From the NCBI GenBank assembly GCA_943788245.1, contig CALSPN010000036.1, positions 1 through 64,000 of the forward strand: 64,000 nucleotides of DNA, in the 5' to 3' direction. The notes below the pieces were generated by a model. The model had not been told where the DNA came from. It searched no databases and saw nothing but the letters and a program-made list of their open reading frames with translations. The DNA is from an uncultured Verrucomicrobiae bacterium (lineage in GTDB: Bacteria > Verrucomicrobiota > Verrucomicrobiia > Limisphaerales > AAA164-E04). A program made the position numbers and the translations under genes. This document shows, in pieces, positions 19,601-28,718 of this stretch. Position 1 is the first letter of the stretch, and each line of letters opens with the position of its first letter.

Positions 19601-20915
19601 TGACCGAAGGAAAACTCGCGACAGTGCGCATGGTTTGATTCGGATTATTTGCTGCGATGATTGTGTAGTCTGCCAATTGCTCATTGATGCCTGAGGTGTT
19701 TTCAATGATCACATATGCCTCGGAATTTTGGGCTATCCCCAATTCGACGATGTTCAATGGGAGAGCTGTATTCCGAGTGATAGCCCATATCTCAGCGCCA
19801 AAAACTAAATCAGAACTTGTGTTGTCAGCTTGATGTACGGCCACTGCGATTATATTTTCTCCCTGTTTCAGTTGAGTTTCATCTATCCTGATGACATTTT
19901 CTTCCAGCACGGTGTCTTCAACGAATTCAATCGGCATGGCACCATGCCTTTTTTGATTGCGATTCCCTGACATGCGGCTCGAATCAATTTCCTTACCGTT
20001 GAGGTAATAAACGGCTCCATCATCCACCACCTGATTTACTTCCAGATAGCTATCCGTGATGGGTGTGTTCATGTTGAATTGTGTCCTGAAATAATAAGAT
20101 AAGGGGCCTTTTGAAAGATGGGTTCGAATGCCCGGCGCTGGGAGTGTATCGCCTTCAAATCCAAGTAATCCTTCTCCAGTACTCCAGGAACTATCGTCAA
20201 AATCAGGCGCCATCCAATTTTGCCCTAACTCTGAATGACCTTCATGATAACGCCATGCAACATTCATGGGAACCAGCAACTCCCGGTTCAATTCGGTTTC
20301 GCTGGTTTGTATTTGGAACTGGAGACCTTCCTCTGGAAATGAGGCAAGTCCGGGACTTCCTCCTGGTTTTGAACTGGTTTTCCAGTTGGCCCAGTGGTTC
20401 ACGGTTTTGTCCGAATCTTTAATGACGATACTGTGGCCGGCACCTGTTGATTCGATAGGCCAAGGTGGATCATTGTCATAATTTAACTGACATAATGCGA
20501 TATTGTTCCTGTCCGTTAACACCAATTTTTCACTTCCACGATCAATCTTTCCCTTCCAGGGACCCCATATTCTGACTTCGCTCGGGATTTGGTATTGTGC
20601 ACGAAACTCATTTGGCTTGGCTTCAGTGATCAAGAAACGTTCAAAAGGCTTGATGAAGCTAGAACCTGCATTGAACCGATCAAAAGGTGGGAAATTATAT
20701 TCAAGGGCTTTTCCATTCAACGTCCACTCTGCGCAATCAAAGGGAGTTGCCGTTAAATTGACACATTCAATCCAGGCTGAATTGTTCTCTTGCCTGGGGT
20801 GGTACATGACTTCGGTGAAGATGATTTGATCAGCTTCAACTGGACAAAATGAAATAATCCATGCAAGGCACTGTATCCAAATTCGCCAAAACTTTGAAAA
20901 CGAATGATGAACCAC
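16617..20915 (-). CDS. Giant secreted LTD and CotH-kinase domain protein
   Basis: This protein is about 1430 residues. Domains in order: a lamin-tail domain near the N-terminus (IIFTEVMYHP...AWIECVNL), a beta-sandwich/sugar-binding-like region (about 240-400, with AVYYLNGKEI), a second lamin-tail domain (IIINEIMYAPP...FIELLNKG, about 690-800), a further beta-sandwich, and a C-terminal CotH domain (about 1080-1430) with LHWDADLAFG as the probable metal-binding motif. CotH proteins are atypical protein kinases, shown for spore-coat CotH. I favour the GTG start at 20915: AGGAG at 20924-20928 is ideally placed and a signal peptide (IWIQCLAWIISFCPVEA) follows; an ATG at 20951 lacks such a site. 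It lies just downstream of the symporter gene on the same strand. Confidence 0.85.
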   Translation of the reverse strand: MVHHSFSKFWRIWIQCLAWIISFCPVEADQIIFTEVMYHPRQENNSAWIECVNLTATPFDCAEWTLNGKALEYNFPPFDRFNAGSSFIKPFERFLITEAKPNEFRAQYQIPSEVRIWGPWKGKIDRGSEKLVLTDRNNIALCQLNYDNDPPWPIESTGAGHSIVIKDSDKTVNHWANWKTSSKPGGSPGLASFPEEGLQFQIQTSETELNRELLVPMNVAWRYHEGHSELGQNWMAPDFDDSSWSTGEGLLGFEGDTLPAPGIRTHLSKGPLSYYFRTQFNMNTPITDSYLEVNQVVDDGAVYYLNGKEIDSSRMSGNRNQKRHGAMPIEFVEDTVLEENVIRIDETQLKQGENIIAVAVHQADNTSSDLVFGAEIWAITRNTALPLNIVELGIAQNSEAYVIIENTSGINEQLADYTIIAANNPNQTMRTVASFPSVMLKPREQKKISLDRNISLRADISISKSNERISASNIPLRLPKAGFKQRLFNPTRNIWKVEAIESITNELSSKPMKGKIQISEIVFPDKGEMLSVELSHSHAHTISLSGLALAHQSKLEQAQSLDGHVAPNALTVVDFKGFPKDKKRLKLFLLDQANGEVLDAVSVLIQSGKSCQRAVLDQHEWFTSNSDSLGSLNQLDFQSDIIINEIMYAPPFEQDDLEFIELLNKGSKPIQLDGWKLQDGIEYNFPKGTQLEPSRHLLIAKNPEKLVDAHSGLACLGPFKGKLGNNGERIRLLDENGNLADQVDYRCEGDWPELARGKGSSMELIHPDMDNSLSSAWKDSRESRTSEFQKFHFTTRYRGYEQHWHPMDHQELHLYLVGESHVVLRNIQFRKKGHDRNLIINPGRISIEGDSSTGWLIQGNHADSFIENDRLHLIAHGHGDNRANRAEIDLTELNPGDTYEIEFEARWVHGSPRFIVRTWENSLSESVLLPIPRNLGTPGAPNSNLRSHPSPLVETLLQSPAVGTPSKPLSITANVGWPAETGIVNLVYRLDGAPDSPWNREPMATGKNTELLDHSMTTYQAILEREFKQGQLIQYYVEAISKNGQRNTLPRKPIAQPALCIFDGREIPRDLRVIRLLISDHHLQTFSNTASQEYQYRYPRLSNQYFNSTFISNERDVFHGAELRTSGSPWTRRHPLDRGKFRLPKDRLFRDHGKFAYDNDPTRNRGSVRHHNRIARYLLYLLGHVSGQNEFVYVIINSGRVVVKEDVEPVDADYLKRNFKNGNQGELYRIDDDWWMSDHWSQVNRDASWNYLGSDHPALYRHSWMKRSQEEKDDYSNFIAFIKLINRSDYTQNEIESVLDADAVLKMTAVMGFIADWDTFTQARGKNAYFYQRPDDRKFQLLHWDADLAFGQRRHNSFYGGSQQFKDWVEKKYNYPRLIQYLNQLATLTKDPQGRVEAWMREESHGHPDTRMNTPFYREFFKNRSLIVEQLN

Positions 20916-20973
20916 ATGTAATACTCCTTCGTTCATTGCATCGTTTTGCATACCTGATGGCTAGGTCATTATT

Positions 20974-22491
20974 TCAAGCTGCCTTTTTCGGGGTATGACA
21001 GAGCTGTTCCCTGTTTGAAAGCGGCATCAATGACAAACTGATGGCAACAATGAGGTTTGCCAGTAAACCAAACAGTCCGTGGTGGAACCCGGTGGATTGA
21101 ATCCATTCATTGCTATACAGGCCGAAAGTGACACAAAGCCCGGTGATCAGACCCCAAAAAACTGCGGTACCGTGTAAACGTTTCCAATGCATACCTAGCA
21201 TGAAACCGGGAGCCAGTTGTACGAGCATATCGAATTTCAAATCGAGTAACTTCACCAGTGTAGGTTTGCTCGATAGTGAATTAAGATAAATGGCAAAGCC
21301 CGCCAGTATTCCGACTACCAGCCATGAAAGCCATTTCCCCATGAAAGTCAGTTGTGATTCCGTGGCTTTTGGATTGATGAATCGTAGATAAAGGTCTTTT
21401 GTGGTCATCGACGAGATGGTCAGCATGCATGAATCTGCCGTCGACATCAAAGCACCCAATATGGCCGAAAAGAGGATGACTACCAGCCAATATCCAAGTG
21501 TTGAAGATTGTTGCACTTCCCTGCAAATGATGGTGAGAATGCGATCGGTCTGCGAGCCATCAAGTCCCTGGAAATGAGCTGCACCTGTAACTCCGACCAT
21601 CACCGCTATCCATGAAGTCATTAATGGGAGAAATACCATTGCAATTAGACTGTTCCTGAGCACTTTGGTCGATCTTGCAGCATAAATTCTTTGCACTGCC
21701 TGTGGGTAAAGCGAGGCTCCCAGTCCAAAGATCAGGATATAGCTCAACCATCTTCTGCTTCCCAGGGGATCTGGTGGGAGAACCTTGACGCGATCGGCAT
21801 CTGAACTGTTGAAAAGTTTTTGGGTGGTTTCAGCAATACCACCAAATTGTGTCCAGATAAGAAAAATTAAAATACTAAATCCAATCATCAGGATCACGCC
21901 TTGAAGGACATCCGTCCAGGCAACAGCTCGAAATCCTCCCATCGTTTCATAGACGAGCATGATTCCAGCCAATAAAACAACTCCCACGATATAGGCTGTT
22001 TCTGGTGGCATGGTCGTCAATCCCTGCAATGCGCGGCCCATCGCCATCAATTGTGCCAGCAAGTAGTTTCCCAGGGCGAGAATCATGAGGATTGGGGCAA
22101 CTATATTGATTCCACGATGGTGGTATCGATGATTCAGAAAGTCATTTGGAGTGATAAATTGATGTTTGCGGCTGAGGCGATGCAATCCCGGTGCGAATAG
22201 CAGATACCCGACGATGATAGCCGTCATGAAATGCACCGAGGTGATCCAGGAAAAGCCTACACGATAAGCTTTACCGCTGAATCCAAACATTGTATTTCCG
22301 CTGTATTGTGTCGCGTAAAGTGTGAGGAGAAGGACCACCATGCCGACACCTTTACCCCCAAGGTAAAAGTCTCGCAGCGAATTGTCTTTTTTGGCGCGAC
22401 CTCCAAGCCAGCCAATGAAAAGCAGGCCTATGAGGTAGCACACCAGGAAAGTGATACCTCCCCAGCCGAATGGCATCACGCTCTCATTCAT
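20974..22491 (-). CDS. Sodium:solute symporter family transporter
   Basis: This 505-residue inner-membrane protein has about 13 hydrophobic segments and SSS-family hallmarks: LGGKGVGMVVLLLTLYATQYSGNT, YHHRGINIVAPI, the GGFRAVAWTDVLQGVIL motif and ADSCMLTISSMTTKDLY (sodium-site region). It resembles the pantothenate/proline branch and carries a small organic solute with sodium. It overlaps the small membrane partner by four bases (ATGA), so both are made together. Being flanked by DUF1080 and CotH genes, it may import a sugar or sugar acid released outside, but the substrate cannot be read from sequence. Confidence 0.9.
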   Translation of the reverse strand: MNESVMPFGWGGITFLVCYLIGLLFIGWLGGRAKKDNSLRDFYLGGKGVGMVVLLLTLYATQYSGNTMFGFSGKAYRVGFSWITSVHFMTAIIVGYLLFAPGLHRLSRKHQFITPNDFLNHRYHHRGINIVAPILMILALGNYLLAQLMAMGRALQGLTTMPPETAYIVGVVLLAGIMLVYETMGGFRAVAWTDVLQGVILMIGFSILIFLIWTQFGGIAETTQKLFNSSDADRVKVLPPDPLGSRRWLSYILIFGLGASLYPQAVQRIYAARSTKVLRNSLIAMVFLPLMTSWIAVMVGVTGAAHFQGLDGSQTDRILTIICREVQQSSTLGYWLVVILFSAILGALMSTADSCMLTISSMTTKDLYLRFINPKATESQLTFMGKWLSWLVVGILAGFAIYLNSLSSKPTLVKLLDLKFDMLVQLAPGFMLGMHWKRLHGTAVFWGLITGLCVTFGLYSNEWIQSTGFHHGLFGLLANLIVAISLSLMPLSNREQLCHTPKKAA

Positions 22492-22790
22492 GAGTGGTTT
22501 TTTTCGCTGACAGGAAGATCATTTTCGACAGACTCCACAGGCCATCGGGTCATCAGTAACCAAGCAGTGAAGCAAGAAGCCACAAATGACGCAGCAAGGG
22601 AACACAGCGTCCAGGTAGGTAATCCAAACAGGGTGCCTTCATATTGAGCCGGCCAATACCATGGGATACCCACGACCATCAATATTGAGTAGACCACCCA
22701 TATCCACCACGATAAAAAAAGACGTTTGCCAGACAAGTCAATGCCGGTTGAGCTGGGGGTAGATTCTGCTGACATGCCAGGCCTTGTCAT
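22488..22790 (-). CDS. Small membrane subunit paired with the symporter
   Basis: This 100-residue protein has two hydrophobic segments (about 29-47, with WIWVVYSILMVVGIPWYW, and 55-80, with WTLCSLAASFVASCFTAWLL). The arrangement and the IPWYWP and FGLPTWT motifs recall DUF3311/DUF485-like small partners encoded before SSS symporters. It overlaps the symporter start by four bases. It is probably an assembly or stabilising subunit. An internal ATG five codons in is an alternative start. Confidence 0.75.
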   Translation of the reverse strand: MTRPGMSAESTPSSTGIDLSGKRLFLSWWIWVVYSILMVVGIPWYWPAQYEGTLFGLPTWTLCSLAASFVASCFTAWLLMTRWPVESVENDLPVSEKNHS

Positions 22791-22821
22791 CTCTCGTTTC
22801 GGAATCGTAATGAATCTATTG

Positions 22822-23619
22822 TTATTCGACCTTTGGCTCGGAGAAATCGGTATCAGGATTCTTGATGTCTAATTCCTTGATCCAGATGTTGCGGTAACGT
22901 ACGTCGTGTCCTTCGCATTGAAGTTTCAACCCACCGGGACGGTCAGTGATACCTAATCCCCCATTGTTGCCTCCATCGATACCGGAATTTTTCCCGCCCC
23001 AGACTTTATTGATTGGAAAGTTGGTGTGGACTTTCTTCCCGTTGAAATAGGCGGTGACATGAGCTTTTTCGGTGCGTTTGCCATCTTGAAAACGGGCTGC
23101 TCTGAAAGTGAAATCGTAAGCATTCCATTTGCCCAACCCGTTGTAGGCATGATAAGGAGATTCACTTTCATTGATGACAGCTCCCATACCATGTTTTGTT
23201 TTGTCTCCATCCAGAACTTGAATCTCATATCGGTTCTGAAGGTAAACTCCACTGTTACCACCCTTATTTGGAATAAGGAATTCTATGTGCAATCGAAAGT
23301 CCTTGAATTTTTGTTTGGTAACAATGTCGGCTGCACCATAAATGCCACCTGCTGCAGCGGGGTCATCCGTCATGACTGCTGTCCCACTGTCTACCGGATC
23401 ATCCACAATCTTCCACTTGATGGGGAGTGAGGATGCGAAACGCGGCCCCTTCCAGTAGGTCCATTTTTCGTCGAGCATTTCTCTGCTTCCATCAAAGAGC
23501 ATCGCTGCTCCCTGCAAAGGCTCAGCGCCAACGCCGACTTCCGCTTTCAATGTTGTATTAACAAGTAACAACGAAAGGCAGATGCCTGACGTCCACAGGT
23601 GGATTGATTTTCTTTTCAT
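22822..23619 (-). CDS. Secreted DUF1080 (3-keto-glycoside hydrolase type) protein
   Basis: A signal peptide (SIHLWTSGICLSLLLVNTTLKA) follows the ATG at 23619, which I prefer to the ATG 20 codons upstream. The mature part is one DUF1080 domain: AAMLFDGS..LDEKWTYWKG, FKDFRLHIEFLIPN, GNSGVYLQNRYEIQVLD and the C-terminal RYRNIWIKEL. Characterised members cleave 3-keto-glycosides after a dehydrogenase has oxidised the sugar. It is 31 bases upstream of the symporter pair on the same strand, consistent with breakdown outside and uptake of the product. Confidence 0.88.
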   Translation of the reverse strand: MKRKSIHLWTSGICLSLLLVNTTLKAEVGVGAEPLQGAAMLFDGSREMLDEKWTYWKGPRFASSLPIKWKIVDDPVDSGTAVMTDDPAAAGGIYGAADIVTKQKFKDFRLHIEFLIPNKGGNSGVYLQNRYEIQVLDGDKTKHGMGAVINESESPYHAYNGLGKWNAYDFTFRAARFQDGKRTEKAHVTAYFNGKKVHTNFPINKVWGGKNSGIDGGNNGGLGITDRPGGLKLQCEGHDVRYRNIWIKELDIKNPDTDFSEPKVE

Positions 23620-23694
23620 GACTAGACAACGGGCTATTGTTCGAGTCCCGATCATTACCGCGAACAAGCCATTCAGCAAGAAAGATTCCCCAGC

Positions 23695-23874
23695 TTAAAA
23701 GTCGCCTCTGAGCACCATGGCCTGGAAAAATTTCGAGGTCCCGTCGGATGATGCCTTTATTCCGGGGTCGCCGTATAATTCAAAACCTTTTTTGAAATGT
23801 TCATTGATGGATTGCTCCAGATCAGTGGAGTTTTCAGATATGATGAGTTTATATTTTTGAATGCGATGGGACAT
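23695..23874 (-). CDS. DUF1737 family small protein
   Basis: The core QKYKLIISENSTDLEQSINEHF, then GFELYGDP and a terminal FFQAMV, matches the DUF1737 pattern of short proteins in which a helix and strand precede a W/F-x-x-x-G turn. I chose the ATG at 23874 (MSHRIQKYKLI, 59 residues) since the family begins close to KYKL; an upstream ATG at 23970 adds 32 unusual residues. It is cytoplasmic with unknown function. It lies 75 bases upstream of the DUF1080 gene on the same strand. Confidence 0.7.
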   Translation of the reverse strand: MSHRIQKYKLIISENSTDLEQSINEHFKKGFELYGDPGIKASSDGTSKFFQAMVLRGDF

Positions 23875-24105
23875 AATCTTGTATTTTGAGTTAGAAGTGA
23901 ACAGGCCTTGATGGTCCTCAGGATAGATCTTTACCTCCTTATCGCTACCGCATAACGTCCTAATTTGCACTGAACCGAGATCATTCCAGATTGGCCAGAT
24001 AGTCTATTACTTGTTGGAACGATTTAAACCATGGATTTAAAACACCAAAAAAGCAAGATTTCAATATCCCTGTTTCTCTTTGATGTTCTCTGTCATTTAC
24101 GACGC

Positions 24106-26427
24106 ATGAAATCAGGCTCTTTTCTCGCTCAGGATGTGGGGTTGGTGTGCTTAGCCCTTCTTATTTCTGGTTGCGGGGATAATTTGGAGAAGATTGAACC
24201 GGTAAACGTGTCCCTTACACCGCAAAAGACACCTGAAGGAATTGATTTTGAATCCCAGCGTGAAATACTCGAAAGTACTTCTTTAGCAGGTGAAATGATG
24301 GCGGAATCTTACGGACAATGGATGGAGGCTATTTGGGATGATGTCAAAGCCAGTAAAGATAAACTAGGTGTCTTCGGTAAGCTGGAATTCATCTCGATGC
24401 AATGGGGGCAATGGAGTGATCAAAGACGCATTGACCATGACATTGGACTTCATGATCTCCAGCCATCTTCAAAAAGATGGACACTCGATGAATGGCGTTC
24501 ATGGTTGGAGGAGATCAAATCAGCAGGCATTGAGTTGGTGCAAATGCAATGGCGTCATGTGGGTTTCATGGCCCATGATGACCGCTACTCTAGTCCTGTT
24601 TCCAAATTTACATTTGAGTTTCACGTCAAACGAGGTGAACCGGCAACCAGATGGATCCTTCGGGGAAGCATGAATATTATTTGGTATTCTGGGCGAAAAA
24701 GTAATGTATTTGCTGGAGTGAAGCACATCGAAGTTACCGAAGCGACCCTCCTGCAACGAGATGGCCTTCCGCCATTTGAGCATGTTGTGGCAGCTGATGT
24801 TTCTCCTGCCGATCAGGATCTCGTTCTAGAACCTAATTTGCAAGTGCTCGATCTTGATGGTGATTTTGCGCCTGAAATCATTCTATCGAGAATCAACCGT
24901 GTGTTCTGGAATCAGGGTAGCGGGCGTTTTCGAACCGGCTCCTTGCTGGAATTTCCTTTAGCGCAATTTCACCAAGGGATTGTTGCAGATTTTTCCGGAA
25001 ATGCCTTGCTGGATTTTCTGGCCGTGACAACGGAGGGCCTCGCTTTGTATGAGGGCGATGGCAAGGGAGCCTTCGCCAAGGCACCTCGCAGGCAGGATTT
25101 ATTCAATGGACAGCTCATTAATCCATTCGTACTGACATCGGGAGATATTGACGGCGATTCAGATTTGGATGTTTGGTTGGGGCAATACAAAGTCCCTTAT
25201 CAGGACGGTCAAATGCCAGCACCGTTTTTTGATGCCAATGATGGGCACCCGGCTTTTTTGCTTATAAATGAAGGAAATGGCACATTTTCGGATGCGACAA
25301 TTGAGGCAGGGTTGGAGTCAAAACGATTCCGTCGAACCTACAGTGCCTCCCTCGTGGATCTAGATCACGACTTAGATTTGGACTTGGCTGTCGTCAGTGA
25401 TTTTTCGGGTGTTGATTTTTATCGGAATGATGGTTCTGGACATTTTGAAGATGTCACGAGTGACTGGGGAGGAAATCGGTATGGGTTTGGGATGGCACAT
25501 TTGCTGGGCGATTGGAATCTGGATCAACGCCTGGATCTGTTGATGATTGGGATGCATTCTGCGACAGCAGAGCGCATGGCGACACTTGGTATTCGAACGC
25601 TTGCAAATGCGACGGATCCCTCAGGGATGCGCCAAGCCATGTCTTATGGGAATCGGATTTTCTGGGGGAATGAAAATGGGGTGCAGCAAGTGGCAGGATT
25701 GAGTCCGATGCGCCAAACTGGGTGGTCCTGGGGGGCGGCTAATATCGATTTTGATCTCGATGGAGATCAGGATGTTTACATTGTGAATGGACACATTACG
25801 GGAGCGCGGACTTACGACTATGAATCCGAATTCTGGAGGGAAGATCTTTCAATTGGAAACTCCCGCGAGGATTCTGGACTTAGCGAATATTTTGAATCCA
25901 AACAACTCCGATACCAGCAGGCAGGGGCTTCCTATGGAGGAAACGAACGTAATCAATTTTTTCTGAATCTCAATGGAAAGGAATGGGTAGAGGTAGCCTA
26001 CCTGTTTGGATTGGCGATGCCTGAAGATTGCCGCAATGTGGTTGCGGCGGATTTTGATGGGAATGGATTACCTGACCTTGCTGTGACGACTTTCGAGCTT
26101 TGGCCTGATGAACGACAAGTGATGCACCTCTTTCCAAACTTTCATCAAACCAAGAATCATTGGATAGGTTTTAAACTGCGCGAATCCAAGGATTGGCCGC
26201 CCCTGATGGGGGCGCAATTACAGATTAAATATCAAAACAAGACATGGACTCGTCCGATAATCACCGGCGATGGCTACCGGTCCCAATCACCCTACCGATT
26301 TCATTTTGGGATTGGGCAAACGGACCAAATAGATGAAATGATCCTGCAATGGCCAGACGGAACCCGGCACTCATTTTCTCCCAGCGATATTGACCGCTAC
26401 CATTTGGTTGAACCTGTTCGCAGATGA
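24106..26427 (+). CDS. FG-GAP/VCBS repeat lipoprotein with ASPIC/UnbV C-terminal domain
   Basis: This protein is about 773 residues. From the ATG at 24106 a lipoprotein signal is visible (LALLISGCG), so it is probably anchored in the outer membrane; an ATG at 24031 would add 25 residues. After an N-terminal helical region of about 200 residues come repeated calcium-binding FG-GAP motifs (DLDGDFAPE, DIDGDSDLDV, DLDHDLDLDLAV, DFDLDGDQDVYI, DFDGNGLPDLAV) forming a propeller, then an ASPIC/UnbV domain (GAQLQIKYQ...GDGYRSQSPYRFHFGIG..ILQWPDGTRHSF). Such proteins are thought to bind ligands or surfaces. It ends 13 bases from the convergent isomerase stop. Confidence 0.88.
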   Translation: MKSGSFLAQDVGLVCLALLISGCGDNLEKIEPVNVSLTPQKTPEGIDFESQREILESTSLAGEMMAESYGQWMEAIWDDVKASKDKLGVFGKLEFISMQWGQWSDQRRIDHDIGLHDLQPSSKRWTLDEWRSWLEEIKSAGIELVQMQWRHVGFMAHDDRYSSPVSKFTFEFHVKRGEPATRWILRGSMNIIWYSGRKSNVFAGVKHIEVTEATLLQRDGLPPFEHVVAADVSPADQDLVLEPNLQVLDLDGDFAPEIILSRINRVFWNQGSGRFRTGSLLEFPLAQFHQGIVADFSGNALLDFLAVTTEGLALYEGDGKGAFAKAPRRQDLFNGQLINPFVLTSGDIDGDSDLDVWLGQYKVPYQDGQMPAPFFDANDGHPAFLLINEGNGTFSDATIEAGLESKRFRRTYSASLVDLDHDLDLDLAVVSDFSGVDFYRNDGSGHFEDVTSDWGGNRYGFGMAHLLGDWNLDQRLDLLMIGMHSATAERMATLGIRTLANATDPSGMRQAMSYGNRIFWGNENGVQQVAGLSPMRQTGWSWGAANIDFDLDGDQDVYIVNGHITGARTYDYESEFWREDLSIGNSREDSGLSEYFESKQLRYQQAGASYGGNERNQFFLNLNGKEWVEVAYLFGLAMPEDCRNVVAADFDGNGLPDLAVTTFELWPDERQVMHLFPNFHQTKNHWIGFKLRESKDWPPLMGAQLQIKYQNKTWTRPIITGDGYRSQSPYRFHFGIGQTDQIDEMILQWPDGTRHSFSPSDIDRYHLVEPVRR

Positions 26428-26440
26428 TGAATTCGAGCTC

Positions 26441-27250
26441 TCAGAGCTCAATCAATTCCTTCATTCTCTCCAGACCAGTTTTGAGAACGTCCTTAGGATC
26501 CTTTGCCCACAGGTCTGCATTAAATAGCTCAAGACTCATGGCCCCTTTGTATCCTTTATTGCGCAGAATGGATATTTCTGATTTCAGGTCAATGACACCG
26601 TCACCAATCATGACTCGATCGGGGTCCGTTTGTGTTTGGGCGGGTTTATCTGGATGCGCATCGTCGATGTGGTAATGACTGATCTTATCCACCGGGATTT
26701 GTTCCAGATCGTTCAATGTAGAGCCACTGTTCCAATTATGAAAAGCATCCAGAATCAGTGTGGCATCAGAGTCCCCTGATTGCTGGACGACATCCCAGGC
26801 CTGTGATAACTGATGGATGGATTTAAAAAAACTGATGTATTCAAAAGTAGGTTTGATTCCGGTTTCTCTGCCGATCTGCAGGAGGTCTGCATATCTTTCA
26901 GGAAGGGTGGAAATGTCGCATGCTTCGATGGGAGGGGTTGCCACGATGTAAGGGGCTCCGATGCGCGCGCCGAGGTCAAACCGTCTTTTGGCTTCGTCCA
27001 TTACGAGTTTATATTCCCAACCGTGCATGTCTCCCCACTGCCTGATGGCGATGCAGCAAGGAACGATGAGCCCGTGATCATTAAGGGCTTTTTCAACATC
27101 GGAAATTTCACCCCCTTGACCAATGTGTTCGTAGAGATCATTTATCCACAATTCGATTCCATCGTAGCCAACTTCTCCAGCCAGACGGATTTTTTCCATT
27201 AATGGTTGAGGCTTGATCGTGCTGGTATTGAGGCAGAGTTTTGGATTCAT
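26441..27250 (-). CDS. Sugar phosphate isomerase/epimerase family (TIM barrel)
   Basis: This 269-residue protein is of the xylose-isomerase-like/AP-endonuclease-2 fold. It shows LCLNTSTIKP, GYDGIELWINDL, the metal-site glutamate region IKPTFEYISF, LILDAFHNWNSGS, HYHIDDAHPDKP and GAMSLELFN. No signal peptide is present, so it acts in the cytoplasm, interconverting or epimerising sugars or related compounds. It is the last gene of a minus-strand group with a sulfatase (39 bases upstream) and a GH43-like protein, suggesting it handles the sugar they release. Confidence 0.87.
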   Translation of the reverse strand: MNPKLCLNTSTIKPQPLMEKIRLAGEVGYDGIELWINDLYEHIGQGGEISDVEKALNDHGLIVPCCIAIRQWGDMHGWEYKLVMDEAKRRFDLGARIGAPYIVATPPIEACDISTLPERYADLLQIGRETGIKPTFEYISFFKSIHQLSQAWDVVQQSGDSDATLILDAFHNWNSGSTLNDLEQIPVDKISHYHIDDAHPDKPAQTQTDPDRVMIGDGVIDLKSEISILRNKGYKGAMSLELFNADLWAKDPKDVLKTGLERMKELIEL

Positions 27251-27289
27251 TTCAAAGAATATGGATAATGAGTATTCGGGATATTTTGA

Positions 27290-28708
27290 TTAAAAGGGGC
27301 CAAGTCGGGGAGGCATTGGATCCATGGTGAAGACACTTGTATCGAAGCACCATTTCAATAATCGCATTTTGCGGTCCTGTTCCCCGGGGCGATTCCAAAG
27401 GTTTTCAAACTCGTCGGGATCTTTTTCCAGGTCGTATATTTCCCCGTCGTCTGTGCCGTGATAGGTAACGATCTTTTCAGTCTTGGAGCGTAACATGGTT
27501 CCATAGGAGTGGCGATGCGTCCATGCATTGTAATATTCACTGAAGACAAAATCACGATGCTGATCAGGTGAGCTTTCACCTCGGCAAATATTCGTCAGGC
27601 TCTTTCCCTGAAATCCTTCATAGACTGGAATATTTGCGGCTTCGCAAAAGGTGGGGGCAAGATCAATTAACTCCACCAGACCGTCACATTGAATGCCTGA
27701 TTCAAACCCCTCAGGCCAGTGCAATACCAATGGAACGCGCAGTGCTTCTTCGTAAAAATGAGGGCCTTTCAGATACAGGCCATGGTCGCCGAGCATTTCG
27801 CCATGGTCAGACATGAACACAAGCAGAGTCTTTTCAAGTTGTCCCGATTGTTCGAGGGCAGCAATGATACGCCCCAATTGATCATCAATAAGCGTAACCA
27901 TGGCATAATATGCTGCAGTGATCTGACGTCTGTCGTCATCGGACATGGATTGTAAATCAAAGTAGCCCGGCTCGTTGTGAGCCCATCGGTGATCCAGTTT
28001 TTGGTAGCTTGATTTTTGATTCCACTCCTCATCTTTGAACTTGGGTAATTCCATCTGATCTGGATCGTACAACCTCATGTATTCAGGAGGAGGATCAAAT
28101 GGATGATGCGGATCAAAGCAGTTGAAACTGAAAAACCATGGCTCTTCGCTGTGGCTCTGAATGAATTCAATCGTTTTTTCTGCACACCATGTAGTCTGGT
28201 GATATTCTGATGGGACTCCTTCCTTGATATAAGAAGTGGAGGCGCCTTGATAGAGTTTGTCCCAGGATTGTCCCTTCGATCCGAGCCACTGTGAATACGC
28301 ATTTTCAGGCCAATCAGGCTGCGGGTGGTGCGACCAGTCGAATACCTTGTAACCATCGTCAATTCGACTTTCCACACGCCCCTTGGCACAACTTGAGAGG
28401 TGTAGCTTCCCTGCGAGTCCGCATGTATAATCATGATCAGCAAATATGCGGCTGAGAAGTTTCTCCTCTTTGGGGATTTGCTGTCCGTTTTGTCGGCAAC
28501 GAGTGGTCCTTGCGTATCGGCCAGTCAGGAAAGAAGCCCTGCTTGGGGTGCAGACAGGGCTCTGGCAGTAGGCTCGGGTAAAGGCCACCCCATCACGGAT
28601 GAGTCGATCCGTATGCGGGGTTTTGATTCTGTGGTTGCCTAGCGCATGAATGGTATCATAACGCTGTTGATCCGTGCAGATCCACAGGATATTAGGACGT
28701 TGAGACAT
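27290..28708 (-). CDS. Sulfatase (formylglycine-dependent), no signal peptide
   Basis: This 472-residue sulfatase hydrolyses sulfate esters. It has the N-terminal metal site NILWICTDQQRYDT, the formylglycine signature C-T-P-S-R (Cys53 is the residue to be modified), GKLHLS, the second metal site FMSDHGEMLGDHG, and a C-terminal subdomain with YDLEKDPDEFENL. Unlike the other two sulfatases here, it starts directly at the catalytic fold (MSQRPNILWI), so it appears cytoplasmic and would act on imported sulfated sugars. It is ten bases downstream of the GH43-like gene, hence the same operon. Confidence 0.92.
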   Translation of the reverse strand: MSQRPNILWICTDQQRYDTIHALGNHRIKTPHTDRLIRDGVAFTRAYCQSPVCTPSRASFLTGRYARTTRCRQNGQQIPKEEKLLSRIFADHDYTCGLAGKLHLSSCAKGRVESRIDDGYKVFDWSHHPQPDWPENAYSQWLGSKGQSWDKLYQGASTSYIKEGVPSEYHQTTWCAEKTIEFIQSHSEEPWFFSFNCFDPHHPFDPPPEYMRLYDPDQMELPKFKDEEWNQKSSYQKLDHRWAHNEPGYFDLQSMSDDDRRQITAAYYAMVTLIDDQLGRIIAALEQSGQLEKTLLVFMSDHGEMLGDHGLYLKGPHFYEEALRVPLVLHWPEGFESGIQCDGLVELIDLAPTFCEAANIPVYEGFQGKSLTNICRGESSPDQHRDFVFSEYYNAWTHRHSYGTMLRSKTEKIVTYHGTDDGEIYDLEKDPDEFENLWNRPGEQDRKMRLLKWCFDTSVFTMDPMPPRLGPF

Positions 28709-28718
28709 GTCGAACTTA

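Noticed and set aside
23640-23670. T-loop-like GTTCGAGTCCCG
   Set aside because: The flanking bases do not pair and no cloverleaf can be drawn.
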